In this document: piece after piece, positions 25,770 through 34,400 of the stretch
How positions within the stretch are numbered: position 1 is the first letter of the stretch
How the letters are laid out: each line of letters begins with the position of its first letter
Position numbers and translations under genes: made by a program
Assembly (NCBI RefSeq): GCF_000744935.1
Contig: NZ_JQMW01000011.1
Coordinates: forward strand, 124,001 to 188,000
DNA from: Clostridium sp. KNHs214
Lineage (GTDB): Bacteria; Bacillota; Clostridia; Clostridiales; Clostridiaceae
Direction: 5' to 3'
DNA length: 64,000 nucleotides
Notes under the pieces: generated by a model
Told to the model about the DNA's origin: nothing
The model's input: only the letters and a program-made list of their open reading frames with translations
Database searches by the model: none

Positions 25770-27221
25770 TCTAACTCTCTTAAGTATTTCTAATAAGTAT
25801 TTCCAAACTCTTTCTGTAGAAGATATGCTTATGTGTTCTTTTGGTGTGTGAACATCATACATGTTTGGTCCAAAGGATATCATATCCATGTCATGGAATT
25901 TTCCTGAGAATAATCCACACTCAAGCCCTGCATGTATAGCTGCTATTTCTGGCTTTTCTCCATATATTCCTTCATAAGCTTCTACACATATTTCTCTTAA
26001 TTTTGAATCTGCTTTGTATTGCCATGCTGGATATGGTGCAAAAGTTTCTATTTTAGCTCCGTAAGCTTTAGCTATAGCAGCTGCTCTTTGGTGTATTTCT
26101 TCTTTTAGTGAATCTACAGAACTTCTAGTAGCACTTATAAATTCTATGGAATCCGCTAAAGTATTTACTACACCTATATTACTTGAACTTTCTACAAGTC
26201 CTTCTATAGCCATGCTCATAGTTTGTACTGAATTTGGTATTAAAAGTAATATATTTATAGCTTTCTCTAAAGTATCTCTTGAAAATACTTTTTCCACATT
26301 TTTATTAGAAGTAGTTAAACTTATGACTACATCCTTATCTGCATTTTCCAGTTCTGTCTTAAATCTTTCTGTCCATTGATTAACTTTTTGCTGTAAAGCA
26401 TCCATTTCTTCTTCTTTAATTAGAATTACAGCTACATTTTGCCTTGGAATAGCATTATCTTTTTCTCCTCCATTTATAGACGCTACTTTTAGATCCATAG
26501 AATTCATAAGGTCATTTAAAAATCTACCCATTAACTTGTTTGCATTTCCTCTTCCCTTATTTATTTCCATTCCTGAGTGTCCACCCTTTAATCCATGTAC
26601 CTTAACTTCTACAGTCTTTAAACCTTCCACCTTTTCAAATTTCACTGGAAGAATTATTTTATCTCTAAGTCCACCGGCACAGCTTACAAGAAGTTTTCCT
26701 TCTTCTTCTGAGTCTATATTTAAAAGTAATCTTCCACTAATATCAGCTGGGTTTAATCCTTGCGCTCCACCCATACCAGTTTCCTCATCCGTAGTAACTA
26801 ATAATTCTATTGGTGGATGAGGAATATCTGAAGATGCAAGTACTGCAAGTCCATAAGCCACTGCAATTCCATCATCAGCTCCTAAGGTAGTTCCTTCTGC
26901 TCTTACAAAATCTCCATCTACTTTAATCTTTAGTGGCTCCTTTTTAAAATCATGTTCTAAACCTGGTTCCTTAGCACACACCATGTCCATGTGTCCTTGA
27001 ATAACAACTGTTGGAGCATTTTCATATCCCTTTGTAGCAGGTTTCTTTATTATTACATTTAAAGTTTCATCTTGAATTACTTCTAAATTATTTTCTTTAG
27101 CAAAACTAACTAAGTAGTCACTTACTCTTTTTTCATCTCCTGAACCTCTAGGTATTTTGGTAAGCTCTTCAAAATATAAAAATACTTCTTTTGGATTTAA
27201 ATTTTCTAATACTCTACTCAT
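25767..27221 (-). CDS. pepD: Xaa-His dipeptidase (aminoacyl-histidine dipeptidase)
   Basis: PepD is an M20/M25 zinc dipeptidase that acts on carnosine-like peptides. The 484-residue length is normal. The metal site is visible as QGHMDMV, TTLGADDGI, TTDEETGMGGA and, near the C-terminus, HAGLECGLF. GGHSGMEINKGRGNA is typical of the lid domain, and SFGPNMYDVHTPKE closes the protein. AAGAGGTGAT precedes the ATG. It is probably monocistronic, and its stop codon abuts repeat family 2. Confidence 0.93.
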   Translation of the reverse strand: MSRVLENLNPKEVFLYFEELTKIPRGSGDEKRVSDYLVSFAKENNLEVIQDETLNVIIKKPATKGYENAPTVVIQGHMDMVCAKEPGLEHDFKKEPLKIKVDGDFVRAEGTTLGADDGIAVAYGLAVLASSDIPHPPIELLVTTDEETGMGGAQGLNPADISGRLLLNIDSEEEGKLLVSCAGGLRDKIILPVKFEKVEGLKTVEVKVHGLKGGHSGMEINKGRGNANKLMGRFLNDLMNSMDLKVASINGGEKDNAIPRQNVAVILIKEEEMDALQQKVNQWTERFKTELENADKDVVISLTTSNKNVEKVFSRDTLEKAINILLLIPNSVQTMSMAIEGLVESSSNIGVVNTLADSIEFISATRSSVDSLKEEIHQRAAAIAKAYGAKIETFAPYPAWQYKADSKLREICVEAYEGIYGEKPEIAAIHAGLECGLFSGKFHDMDMISFGPNMYDVHTPKEHISISSTERVWKYLLEILKRVR

Positions 27222-27305
27222 TTTTATATCACCTCTTTATATAATTAGCGGTTTCCCACCTTTTTCCTCTAGCATACTAGTGAACTATTAAACTAGATAG
27301 CTATA

Positions 27306-28172
27306 TTACTTCTCTCCTAATGTTATTATAACCACTGAAATAAGTATTAGTATACTTCCAAATATAATAATTGGAGTAAGTTTTTCTTTTAAAATTATTA
27401 CTCCTAAAATAAGACTAACTATAGGTTCTAAAGTGCTTAACACTGCTGCATTAGACGCTCCTATTATCTTAACACCTTTTAAAAAAGCCATGAGTGCTAT
27501 AACTGTAGATATAAATGAAATCCCTAAAATAGCTACTATGGATTGAGCTTTTATTGCTGTAACAAGACTGCCTGTACATATAGCACTTATGAAAAGTATA
27601 GATGAAGATGCAATAGATAGATAAAAGGTTGCGCAAAACACATCCATCTTTCCTATAGAGCTATGACCAGCTGATATTATATAAAAAGAATAAAATATTC
27701 CTGAAATAATAGCAAAGAATACTCCTACAGGAGCTAAATTTTCTTTTCCTCCTCCTACCAATAAATATATGCCTATACATGAGAAAATAAGTGCAAATAT
27801 TTTTGGTTTTTTTAGTTTTTCTTTGAAGAATATTACAGAAATAATTGTCACTACTATAGGATATATAAAGTGCATAGTGGTAGCTAGTCCAACAGACATA
27901 TAATTGTATGCTAAAAATAAAGTAAGACACCCTACTGCATAACTTCCACCACCAAATATAAATACATCTCTTAATTCCTTTTTATTTATTTCAAAGCTTA
28001 TTTTTTTGACTATCATAAGCGGAAATATCATTATTGCTGCAAATAAAAATCTAAATGCTAAAACAGTTACAGCATTAACTCCCCCCTTATAAGCAATCTT
28101 AGCAAGTATAGGCATAACTCCAAATGCTGCTGCAGAAAGCATTGCATAAAAAACTCCATTTATTCGCCTCAT
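27306..28172 (-). CDS. EamA/DMT family transporter
   Basis: The 288-residue protein has about ten membrane helices in two EamA repeats. The motif LEPIVSLILGVIILKEKL near the C-terminus and HFIYPIVVTIISVIFFKEKL in the first half are the usual EamA ends. The family exports metabolites or amino acids; the substrate is unknown. AAGAAGGAATG precedes the ATG. It is the likely first gene of a leftward unit ahead of pepD, with an 84-bp gap. Confidence 0.85.
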   Translation of the reverse strand: MRRINGVFYAMLSAAAFGVMPILAKIAYKGGVNAVTVLAFRFLFAAIMIFPLMIVKKISFEINKKELRDVFIFGGGSYAVGCLTLFLAYNYMSVGLATTMHFIYPIVVTIISVIFFKEKLKKPKIFALIFSCIGIYLLVGGGKENLAPVGVFFAIISGIFYSFYIISAGHSSIGKMDVFCATFYLSIASSSILFISAICTGSLVTAIKAQSIVAILGISFISTVIALMAFLKGVKIIGASNAAVLSTLEPIVSLILGVIILKEKLTPIIIFGSILILISVVIITLGEK

Positions 28173-28299
28173 ATGTACATTCCTTCTTTTTAGTATTATA
28201 GTATGTTATTATTTTATATTCCAAATAAATCATAAACAATATACTCTATTAATTCAATATGTTTTTTTAATTTCATTATTATAAAGCAATTATTAACTT

Positions 28300-28458
28300 A
28301 GGCACACTCAAATAAATAACAAGTCAATATGCTAGTCTATTTTGCGTCATACCGTGCAATCAAAACCCGCCGATAGTCCTACCAAAGGCGGAACCAGTTT
28401 CCTTGTCTAACACAAAATATACCAGCATAGTTAACTTGTTATTTCTTTTCATGTACCT
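28300..28458 (+). repeat. MITE-like palindromic repeat, family 1, copy 2
   Basis: AGGCACACTCAAATAAATAA opens it and the inverted TTATTTCTTTTCATGTACCT closes it, with AACAAGT/ACTTGTT inside both ends. The centre carries its own hairpin, CCCGCCGATAG...CTACCAAAGGCGG, that is not present in copy 1. It has no ORF. Confidence 0.8.
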
Positions 28459-28834
28459 TATTTCAGAGTTCAGTTGATAAAAACATCTAATTTTCTATGG
28501 AATTTATAAAACCTTATTATTTATCATATTCACTAGAAAACAGAATATAATTTTTTTAATGCAGCAGCCTATTTTATTAAGAACTTTTAAAGAAACTTTA
28601 TCCTTAAATTTCCAACTTTAAATTTTTATTTTAAACTGCAAAAGTTGAATATCATAAGAATTTATCCACTGTAGTAACACTCTATATCTACATTATAGAA
28701 AATTCACGTCTTTTTCTTCATAATAAATTTACAACTTATTTAAACTTATTTAAACTTTATGTTACTTTTTTGTCATAACTAATCCATCTCTCAGTGATAT
28801 AATTTGAAATGTTTTATTAAAATAAGTACTTATG
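28459..28834. other. Leader gap with a family A trace
   Basis: TTATCCACTGTAGTAACACT (28665-28684), followed by CTATA-tctacat-TATAG, is a decayed family A copy that keeps the small inner hairpin. The remainder is AT-rich. The promoter of the downstream LCP gene is expected here. Confidence 0.45.
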
Positions 28835-28901
28835 AAAGGAGGTACCATAAGATATATAAATTGTAAATAATTTTATAAATTTATCTTATGGATAAAAATT
28901 G
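28835..28901 (+). promoter_or_regulatory. Shine-Dalgarno plus bridging hairpin in the LCP leader
   Basis: AAAGGAGG (28835-28842) is an ideal ribosome binding site, but the only usable start is TTG 28899, 56 nt on. In between, CCATAAGATA (28845-28854) pairs perfectly with TATCTTATGG (28882-28891). Folding leaves two plus seven unpaired bases between site and start, which is optimal spacing. Confidence 0.6.
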
Positions 28902-29921
28902 ACAAGAAAACAAAACAAAACTAAAAATAAATCTGGAAGTATATTTAAGAAAATACTCATAATGCTTCCAATAGTGCTAATTATAGTTGGATCCTGCGCT
29001 TATTTGTATACTCACAATTTGTTTAGTAAAGTAAATAAAAAAGAAATATCTCAAAAAGATTCTGATTTGGGGATAAAGAAGGTTGCAACTGAAAAAGCAA
29101 AGGACGACATTATCAATATAGCTCTATTTGGAGTAGATACAAGAGAAAAAAACGACCCTAAACACTCTGATTGCATAGTGGTATTAACCATAGATGAAAA
29201 GCATAAAGACATAAAGCTTTCATCCGTAATGAGAGACACTTTTGTTGAAGTTAAAGGTCATGATAAAACTAAAATTACTCATGCCTATGCTTATGGAGGT
29301 CCAGAGCTAGCTTTGTGGACGCTTAACAATAATTTTGATTTAAACATAAAAAAATATGCTACAGTGGATTTCTTTAACCTAGAAAAAATAGTAGATATAC
29401 TAGGCGGAGTACAAATTGACGTAAAACCAAATGAAATCAAATATATAAATAAATTCATGGGAGAAACTTCAAAAATACTTCACGATTCTGTACCAACTCT
29501 TACAAATTCCGGAGTTCAAGTGCTAAATGGAAGACAAGCTGTTTCCTATGCTAGGATTCGTTCCACCGCTGGCGGCGACTATGAAAGAACTTTAAGACAA
29601 AGAGCAGTATTAAATGCTATTATTGATAAAGTAAAGAACAAGAACAAATTAGAATATCCATCATTAATATCTAAGTTTCTTCCTCTTGTAGAAACAAATT
29701 TAGATTCTAATGAAATTATGTCTATTGGAAAAGATGTTCTTATTTCAAATATTACAAATGTTAAGCAAGCTAGATTTCCTTTAGATTCCAGTAGTGATGG
29801 GAAGAAAATAAACGGAATTTGGTATCTAGTTACTGATATAGAAGAAACTAAAAATAGTCTTCATGATTTTATATACAATGATATAGAACCTAAAGGTAAT
29901 CATAACGAAGAACGAAATTAA
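28899..29921 (+). CDS. LytR-CpsA-Psr (LCP) family wall-polymer ligase
   Basis: LCP enzymes attach teichoic acids or other polymers to peptidoglycan outside the membrane. The 340-residue protein has a basic N-terminus, one membrane helix (about 18-38) and the LCP domain with LFGVDTRE, SSVMRDTFVEV (catalytic-site Arg and Asp), HAYAYGGPELA, VDILGGVQIDV and YARIRSTAGGDYERTLRQ. A stop codon two codons upstream makes TTG 28899 the only sensible start. It has a terminator just downstream and a close paralogue at 33203-34162. Confidence 0.9.
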   Translation: MTRKQNKTKNKSGSIFKKILIMLPIVLIIVGSCAYLYTHNLFSKVNKKEISQKDSDLGIKKVATEKAKDDIINIALFGVDTREKNDPKHSDCIVVLTIDEKHKDIKLSSVMRDTFVEVKGHDKTKITHAYAYGGPELALWTLNNNFDLNIKKYATVDFFNLEKIVDILGGVQIDVKPNEIKYINKFMGETSKILHDSVPTLTNSGVQVLNGRQAVSYARIRSTAGGDYERTLRQRAVLNAIIDKVKNKNKLEYPSLISKFLPLVETNLDSNEIMSIGKDVLISNITNVKQARFPLDSSSDGKKINGIWYLVTDIEETKNSLHDFIYNDIEPKGNHNEERN

Positions 29922-29929
29922 TTACTATA

Positions 29930-29962
29930 AAGAGGATCAGAAATTGCTCCTCTTATTTTATT
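29930..29962 (+). terminator. Terminator of the LCP gene
   Basis: AAGAGGA (29930-29936) pairs with TCCTCTT (29948-29954) and is followed by ATTTTATTTTC. Confidence 0.65.
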
Positions 29963-30027
29963 TTCTAATTTTTATCTACCTCTTAAGTAAAATTTAAAAT
30001 CTATAATTTTGTATAGCTCCTTTACTT

Positions 30028-30182
30028 AGGCACATTCAAATAAATAACAAGTCAGTATGCTAGTTTTGCGTCATACTGCGTCATCAAAATCCAATGATAG
30101 TACTCCTAGCGCCGTAACCCACTTCCTTGTCTCACACAAAGTATGCCAGCATCTTTGACTTGTTATTTCTTTTCATGTACCT
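30028..30182 (+). repeat. MITE-like palindromic repeat, family 1, copy 3
   Basis: AGGCACATTCAAATAAATAA and the inverted TTATTTCTTTTCATGTACCT bound 155 bp. The arms share AACAAGTCA and CTTTGACTTGTT with copy 1. The centre differs again from copies 1 and 2. No ORF. Confidence 0.8.
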
Positions 30183-30576
30183 TAGCTGAAAAAACAAAGC
30201 TAGCTTTTGACTTTAAAGAGCATTTTAATTGTTATTCCTAAGATAAATTCATATTATCAAAAAGATTATTATTAAAAATCCAAAATTTTTAACAAAAATA
30301 TCATATTATTTATATAATTATTGCATTTTTTGAATACATTTGTTGTTTTATGTGGATAACAATAGATTTTTATGCTATTATTATATGTATATTAGTATAC
30401 TACGTAATGGTATATTTAATGCATAAAATTATACACATATATTAATTATTAAACATTAAGTATTTAATAATTATATATTAATTTTAACTTTAGAAGACTA
30501 TATTACTTTTATAATATAATTTTATTCTATTATGGATTTTAAATTTTAATAGATATTCTTAAGTGGGAGCTTTATT
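30183..30576. other. AT-rich gap upstream of the sensor-kinase pair
   Basis: No repeat or coding frame is seen. It should hold the rightward promoter for the two-gene unit that follows. Confidence 0.4.
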
Positions 30577-31032
30577 ATGATTAAATTGGAAATTTTTATA
30601 GGTTCTATTATTGAATGTTTTTTTGTAATAGGTACTGGTTTAAGTTTTTTGGGTATTTACTTAAATTTTAAGACTCTTTTAAAAACTAGCTTAGTTAATG
30701 GAATAATTCTGTACTTTATTAGAATTATCTATTTAAATAATAAAATTCCACTAGGCTCCCATACATTCATAATCATGATAATAATTATATTGTATTTAAC
30801 ATTATTTCTTAAAATATCCTTATTAAAATCAATTATTTCTATATTAATAAGTTTGGCATTAGTACTTTTGGGTGAAGGTATTTTTATACCACTTTTAAAG
30901 GGAATTATACCAAGGTTATACAAGAAGTTTGGTTTAGCAATTATTGCATTTTTTATATCCCACTGTTTCTTAATAATTTCATTTTTTATAAACTACTCAA
31001 CTAAGAAAACTATAATAAACTTAAATAAATAA
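30577..31032 (+). CDS. Multi-pass membrane protein of unknown function
   Basis: The 151-residue product has four to five hydrophobic helices and few charges apart from the ends. I do not recognise the family. GTGGGAG precedes the ATG. The next gene is a Spo0B-type sensor kinase starting 22 bp downstream, so the two are co-transcribed. Small membrane proteins beside such kinases often process or export a signal, but nothing in this sequence, such as an AgrB cysteine protease motif, shows that. Confidence 0.5.
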   Translation: MIKLEIFIGSIIECFFVIGTGLSFLGIYLNFKTLLKTSLVNGIILYFIRIIYLNNKIPLGSHTFIIMIIIILYLTLFLKISLLKSIISILISLALVLLGEGIFIPLLKGIIPRLYKKFGLAIIAFFISHCFLIISFFINYSTKKTIINLNK

Positions 31033-31054
31033 AATGATTGTGAGGATGATTTTT

Positions 31055-31900
31055 ATGAATTCAAATTCTAAAGCGTATATCCTCATCGCTTTAATTCTAA
31101 TTCAAAATTTAATAGTTTTATTTGTATCCAATAATGCTATACTAATTTGGGAAAATATTAGTTCTTCAAGTTTCAAATATCCTATAAGCATTTGGCTAAT
31201 AATGTTAATACTGAGCTTTTGTTCTTTTATATGCCTTTATTTTATTATGAATATAATAAAAGAGGAAAGGGAATCAATAAAAGAATTAAATAATTCTAAA
31301 GAAGTAATCGAGGCCTTACGTGGACAGAAACATGACTTTCAAAATCATCTAAGTGTTATATCTGGATTAATTCAATTAGGCAAGCCAGAAAAAGCCTTAG
31401 AATACACTTTTAATATATGTGGAAAAACTAATGAAGTATTTTCCATATCAAAAATTAAAAATGTAGAAGTGGCAGCGCTTCTTTATAGAAAATATGCTAT
31501 AGCAGAAAATAGCGGAATTACAGTTGAACTATACATAGATTCTTACTTAGAAAATATAAAAATACCTTCATTGGACTTATGTAAAATTCTATTTAACTTA
31601 ATTGACAATGCTATATATGAACTAGAAAACTCCGAGGCTGAAGAAAAAATTCTGTCTATTTCCATATGCCAAACGGATGCAGAATACACCATATCCATAA
31701 CAAATTCCTCTCCAATTATTTCAGAAGAGGTTCAAAGTAAACTTTTCCAAGTGGGTTTTTCCACAAAAGAAGGTGATGATCATGGTCACGGTCTTCCTAT
31801 TGTTAAATCTATCGTTCATAAAAATAGTGGAAGAATAACCGTGGAAAGCTACGAAGATGTAGGTACTATATTTACTGTATTCTTACCAAAGAAAAAATAA
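31055..31900 (+). CDS. Membrane sensor histidine kinase, Spo0B/GHKL type
   Basis: The product is about 281 residues, with two N-terminal helices (about 8-30 and 50-70), a dimerisation helix with the phospho-acceptor in QKHDFQNHLSVISGLIQLG, and a GHKL ATPase with NLIDNAIYEL (N box) and DDHGHGLPIVKSIV (G box). It is like AgrC or DcuS in its catalytic half. GAGGATG lies six bases before the ATG at 31055; the earlier ATG at 31034 lacks a site. No response regulator lies nearby: the RAYT module begins at the very next base after the stop codon. Confidence 0.85.
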   Translation: MNSNSKAYILIALILIQNLIVLFVSNNAILIWENISSSSFKYPISIWLIMLILSFCSFICLYFIMNIIKEERESIKELNNSKEVIEALRGQKHDFQNHLSVISGLIQLGKPEKALEYTFNICGKTNEVFSISKIKNVEVAALLYRKYAIAENSGITVELYIDSYLENIKIPSLDLCKILFNLIDNAIYELENSEAEEKILSISICQTDAEYTISITNSSPIISEEVQSKLFQVGFSTKEGDDHGHGLPIVKSIVHKNSGRITVESYEDVGTIFTVFLPKKK

Positions 31901-31950
31901 TCGACATATGCCAGGCACCTATCGACATTTTTCGGTAGGTGCCTGGCACC
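31901..31950. repeat. REP family 1, inverted pair (REPIN-like)
   Basis: TGCCAGGCACCTA (31909-31921) and TAGGTGCCTGGCA (31936-31948) are perfect complements, 14 bases apart. The right half reads TCGGTAGGTGCCTGGCACC, with GTAG directly before the palindrome. It begins right after the kinase stop and supplies the last codons of the leftward RAYT gene. Confidence 0.85.
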
Positions 31951-32470
31951 ATTGTTTATACTCTTCTCTACAATTTTTCTCTGTAAAAAAAGAGAGTATC
32001 CTATTAGAATGTATGAGCTTTTCTTTTTTTTCACCTATATACATAGCATAACTACTCCAAATATATTCCTCTGGTTTTTCTACTATTTTAGCTTTTACTG
32101 GATTCAGATGTATATATTTACTGGCATCTAAAATATATTTTTCACCCTGCACAATTTTCCACCCATATCTTTCTTGAAACAAATGTCCCACCAAATTATA
32201 GTTATTGTTAAAATATTTAGCATATGTTTCATTTGTTTTTTTCATAATTTGACTAATTATTATTTCTCCTGTTTGTATTAACAAATGTACATGGTTTGTC
32301 ATCAAACAGTAACAATATAATGTACCTTTATACTTTTCTAATGCTTCCTTTAATATATTTAAGTAAATTATATAATCTAATTTCTTCATAAAAATATTAC
32401 TTTTGCGATTTCCCCTTGTGGTTATGTGGTATATCGCTCCTGGATACCATATCAACCCTTTTCTTCCCAT
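31919..32470 (-). CDS. REP-associated tyrosine transposase (RAYT, Y1 type)
   Basis: RAYTs are single-domain HUH nucleases related to IS200/IS605 TnpA. They cut single-stranded DNA at REP hairpins and are thought to spread REPs without transposing themselves as IS elements. The 183-residue protein has YHITTRGN (14-21), the HUH pair in TNHVHLL (H60 and H62), LFQERYGW with the candidate catalytic Tyr, and YIHLNPVKA. AGAAAGGAG precedes the ATG. Its C-terminus (QWCQAPTEKCR) is encoded inside the family 1 REP, which ties the gene to that repeat. At least twelve copies of the same REP lie between here and 54.6 kb. Confidence 0.92.
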   Translation of the reverse strand: MGRKGLIWYPGAIYHITTRGNRKSNIFMKKLDYIIYLNILKEALEKYKGTLYCYCLMTNHVHLLIQTGEIIISQIMKKTNETYAKYFNNNYNLVGHLFQERYGWKIVQGEKYILDASKYIHLNPVKAKIVEKPEEYIWSSYAMYIGEKKEKLIHSNRILSFFTEKNCREEYKQWCQAPTEKCR

Positions 32471-32684
32471 ATTCTTCTCCTTTCTAAATAATATTAATAT
32501 ATTTATTTTACTTGATGCACTACTTAATTAAATTTTATTTTTAATACTTTAATGGCCGTTTTATATATGCCGTTTGGTAATATGCCGTAAATACATATTT
32601 TATTTCATTTGATGTGTTTTCCATTAATTATAGTAATTATATACAAATAGATAAATCAAGCCAATAACATATATTTACCATTTA

Positions 32685-32809
32685 AATTCGTAATTTGAAA
32701 CTCATCCCAAAATTTTTTAACGAAATAATACGGTTTTAGGGTGTTATTACAATCAATATTTATCCAAGAACCTATGTAGATTTAGTGTATAAATTGTATA
32801 TTACGAATT
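32685..32809 (+). repeat. 125-bp repeat, family 3, copy 1
   Basis: It begins AATTCGTAATTTG and ends TATATTACGAATT, giving inverted ends of about 9 bp (AATTCGTAA/TTACGAATT). The body, with CGAAATAATACGGTTTTAGGG, is the same length and nearly the same sequence as 56439-56563 (about three differences). No ORF. Confidence 0.8.
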
Positions 32810-33123
32810 GAAGATTTACCATTTAATGTTGTACAACATGTTACACAACATTTATTAAATAACCGCTTTAATTTATAAATTTACTTTTAATTTATATTTA
32901 TAACCTGTATTGGTAATTAGTAATTCTCATTAGCAATTTATATTATGCAATTTATATACTAGCATCAATGTTCTTTAATTTACATTTTATAATTTATATC
33001 ATTATAAATAATTATTGTCATAATACAAAATTATTAAACATTATTTTCACTAATTAAAATATACTGATTTAAAAAGATATCTTTTATTGATAAAAATAAA
33101 ATGTACATAATAACAAAAAAAAA
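32810..33123. other. AT-rich gap
   Basis: No coding frame or repeat copy is visible apart from a small TGTTGTACAACATGTTACACAACA inverted motif near 32830 (shown split: TGTTGTACAACA, then TGTTACACAACA). Confidence 0.35.
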
Positions 33124-33148
33124 TCCAGTGATTTGCTACATCACTAGA
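33124..33148 (-). terminator. Terminator of the second LCP gene
   Basis: On the minus strand TCTAGTGAT pairs with ATCACTGGA (one G-T pair), followed by nine T residues. Confidence 0.75.
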
Positions 33149-33186
33149 CTTTTTAAAATTTTTCTACAAAATCTCTCATCAATCGT

Positions 33187-33202
33187 CAGGTGCCAGGCAC
33201 CT
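33187..33202. repeat. REP family 1 copy
   Basis: CAGGTGCCAGGCACCT, an odd-centred palindrome, ends at the base before the stop codon of the LCP gene. Confidence 0.75.
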
Positions 33203-34162
33203 CTATTGAAAAATGAATTCATTCATTGCTTTTTTTGTGGCTGGTATGTCTGTAACTAAATACCATATACTATTTATCATTTGACCTTTGGAATGTTCTT
33301 CAAAAGGAAATCTTTTTTGTTCTACATAAGTTATATTAGAAGTTACTACCTGAGTAGCTAATTTCATTATTTCACCTGTACTCATGCTAGTTTGCACTTT
33401 TGATGCCATATCTGGAATTATACCTAATAGCTCCTTCTTATTCATCTTTAAAGCCTTATTAATTATTGCATTAAGTACCGTCCTTTGCCTTTCAGTTCTT
33501 CTATAATCTCCACCACTAGTATGCCTTATTCTACAATATGCTACAGCTTGAGCTCCTGATAGTGTTTGCTTACCTGGATTTTGTACTTTTCCTGCAGATT
33601 TTTTTGTTACTTTTTCCACTTCAACAACATGACTATTTATTAATTTCACTTCATCACTTTCAACATTTATTTCTACACCGCCTAAACTATCAATAATATC
33701 CGCTAATTCAAAGAAATCTACTGTTGCAAAATCTTTTATATTAAGACCAAAATTTTCATTTATAGTCTTTATCGCAAGTTTAGGTCCTCCATAAGCATAC
33801 GCATGATTAAGTTTAGTTTTACCATATCCATCTATATCTACATATGTATCTCTCATTATAGAAGAAATTTTTATCTTGTTATTTTTACCATCCAACGTAA
33901 CAACCATTATTGAATCTGAACGACCTGCTCCACCTTTTTCTCTAGTATCTATACCAAAAAAAGCTATATTAGTAATACCATTAAGTTTAGATTTTTTCTC
34001 AGCTTCTTCATTTACCGCCAACTCTACTGGATCCTTTACCAAATCTACTTTTTTAACATTTTTTATTCTAGAGTAAATATATCCAAAAACTCCACCTAAA
34101 AAGACTACAGCAACTAAAACTACTGTTAATATTATTTTTAAAGCCTTACTCTTCTTTTTCAC
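33203..34162 (-). CDS. LytR-CpsA-Psr (LCP) family wall-polymer ligase
   Basis: This is a 319-residue paralogue of the protein at 28899-29921. It has a membrane helix at about 8-30 and an LCP domain with FFGIDTRE, SSIMRDTYVDI, NHAYAYGGPKLA, IDSLGGVEINV and YCRIRHTSGGDYRRTERQR, with all the Arg and Asp residues expected for phosphotransfer. It starts at a GTG (34162) with AGGAG eight bases upstream. A REP abuts its stop, and a separate intrinsic terminator lies 55 bp further on. It is monocistronic. Confidence 0.9.
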   Translation of the reverse strand: MKKKSKALKIILTVVLVAVVFLGGVFGYIYSRIKNVKKVDLVKDPVELAVNEEAEKKSKLNGITNIAFFGIDTREKGGAGRSDSIMVVTLDGKNNKIKISSIMRDTYVDIDGYGKTKLNHAYAYGGPKLAIKTINENFGLNIKDFATVDFFELADIIDSLGGVEINVESDEVKLINSHVVEVEKVTKKSAGKVQNPGKQTLSGAQAVAYCRIRHTSGGDYRRTERQRTVLNAIINKALKMNKKELLGIIPDMASKVQTSMSTGEIMKLATQVVTSNITYVEQKRFPFEEHSKGQMINSIWYLVTDIPATKKAMNEFIFQ

Positions 34163-34365
34163 ATCTCCATCTCCTCTAACTAACGTTTTTTGTTATAAAT
34201 AATCATCGAATTCACCATTTTTATGCTATAAACATTACGGCATTCTCATTCACTTATATAACCACTTGTATATAGCTGTTCATAGACATTTATATGTATA
34301 TACCTATAATTAACATTCTACCACCAGTCATAAAAACTGTCTACTATTGTGACATTTTTCCAAAA

Positions 34366-34400
34366 AAAAATCGGTAGGTGACTGTCACCTACCGATTTTT
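34366..34400 (-). terminator. REP family 1 copy acting as terminator of oppA
   Basis: AAAAATCGGTAGGTGA and TCACCTACCGATTTTT form a perfect 16-bp stem with a three-base loop. Read leftward it is followed by more T residues, so it has the form of an intrinsic terminator. It carries GTAG next to the palindrome like other REPs, but with GACTGTC instead of GCCTGGC at the centre. Confidence 0.75.
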
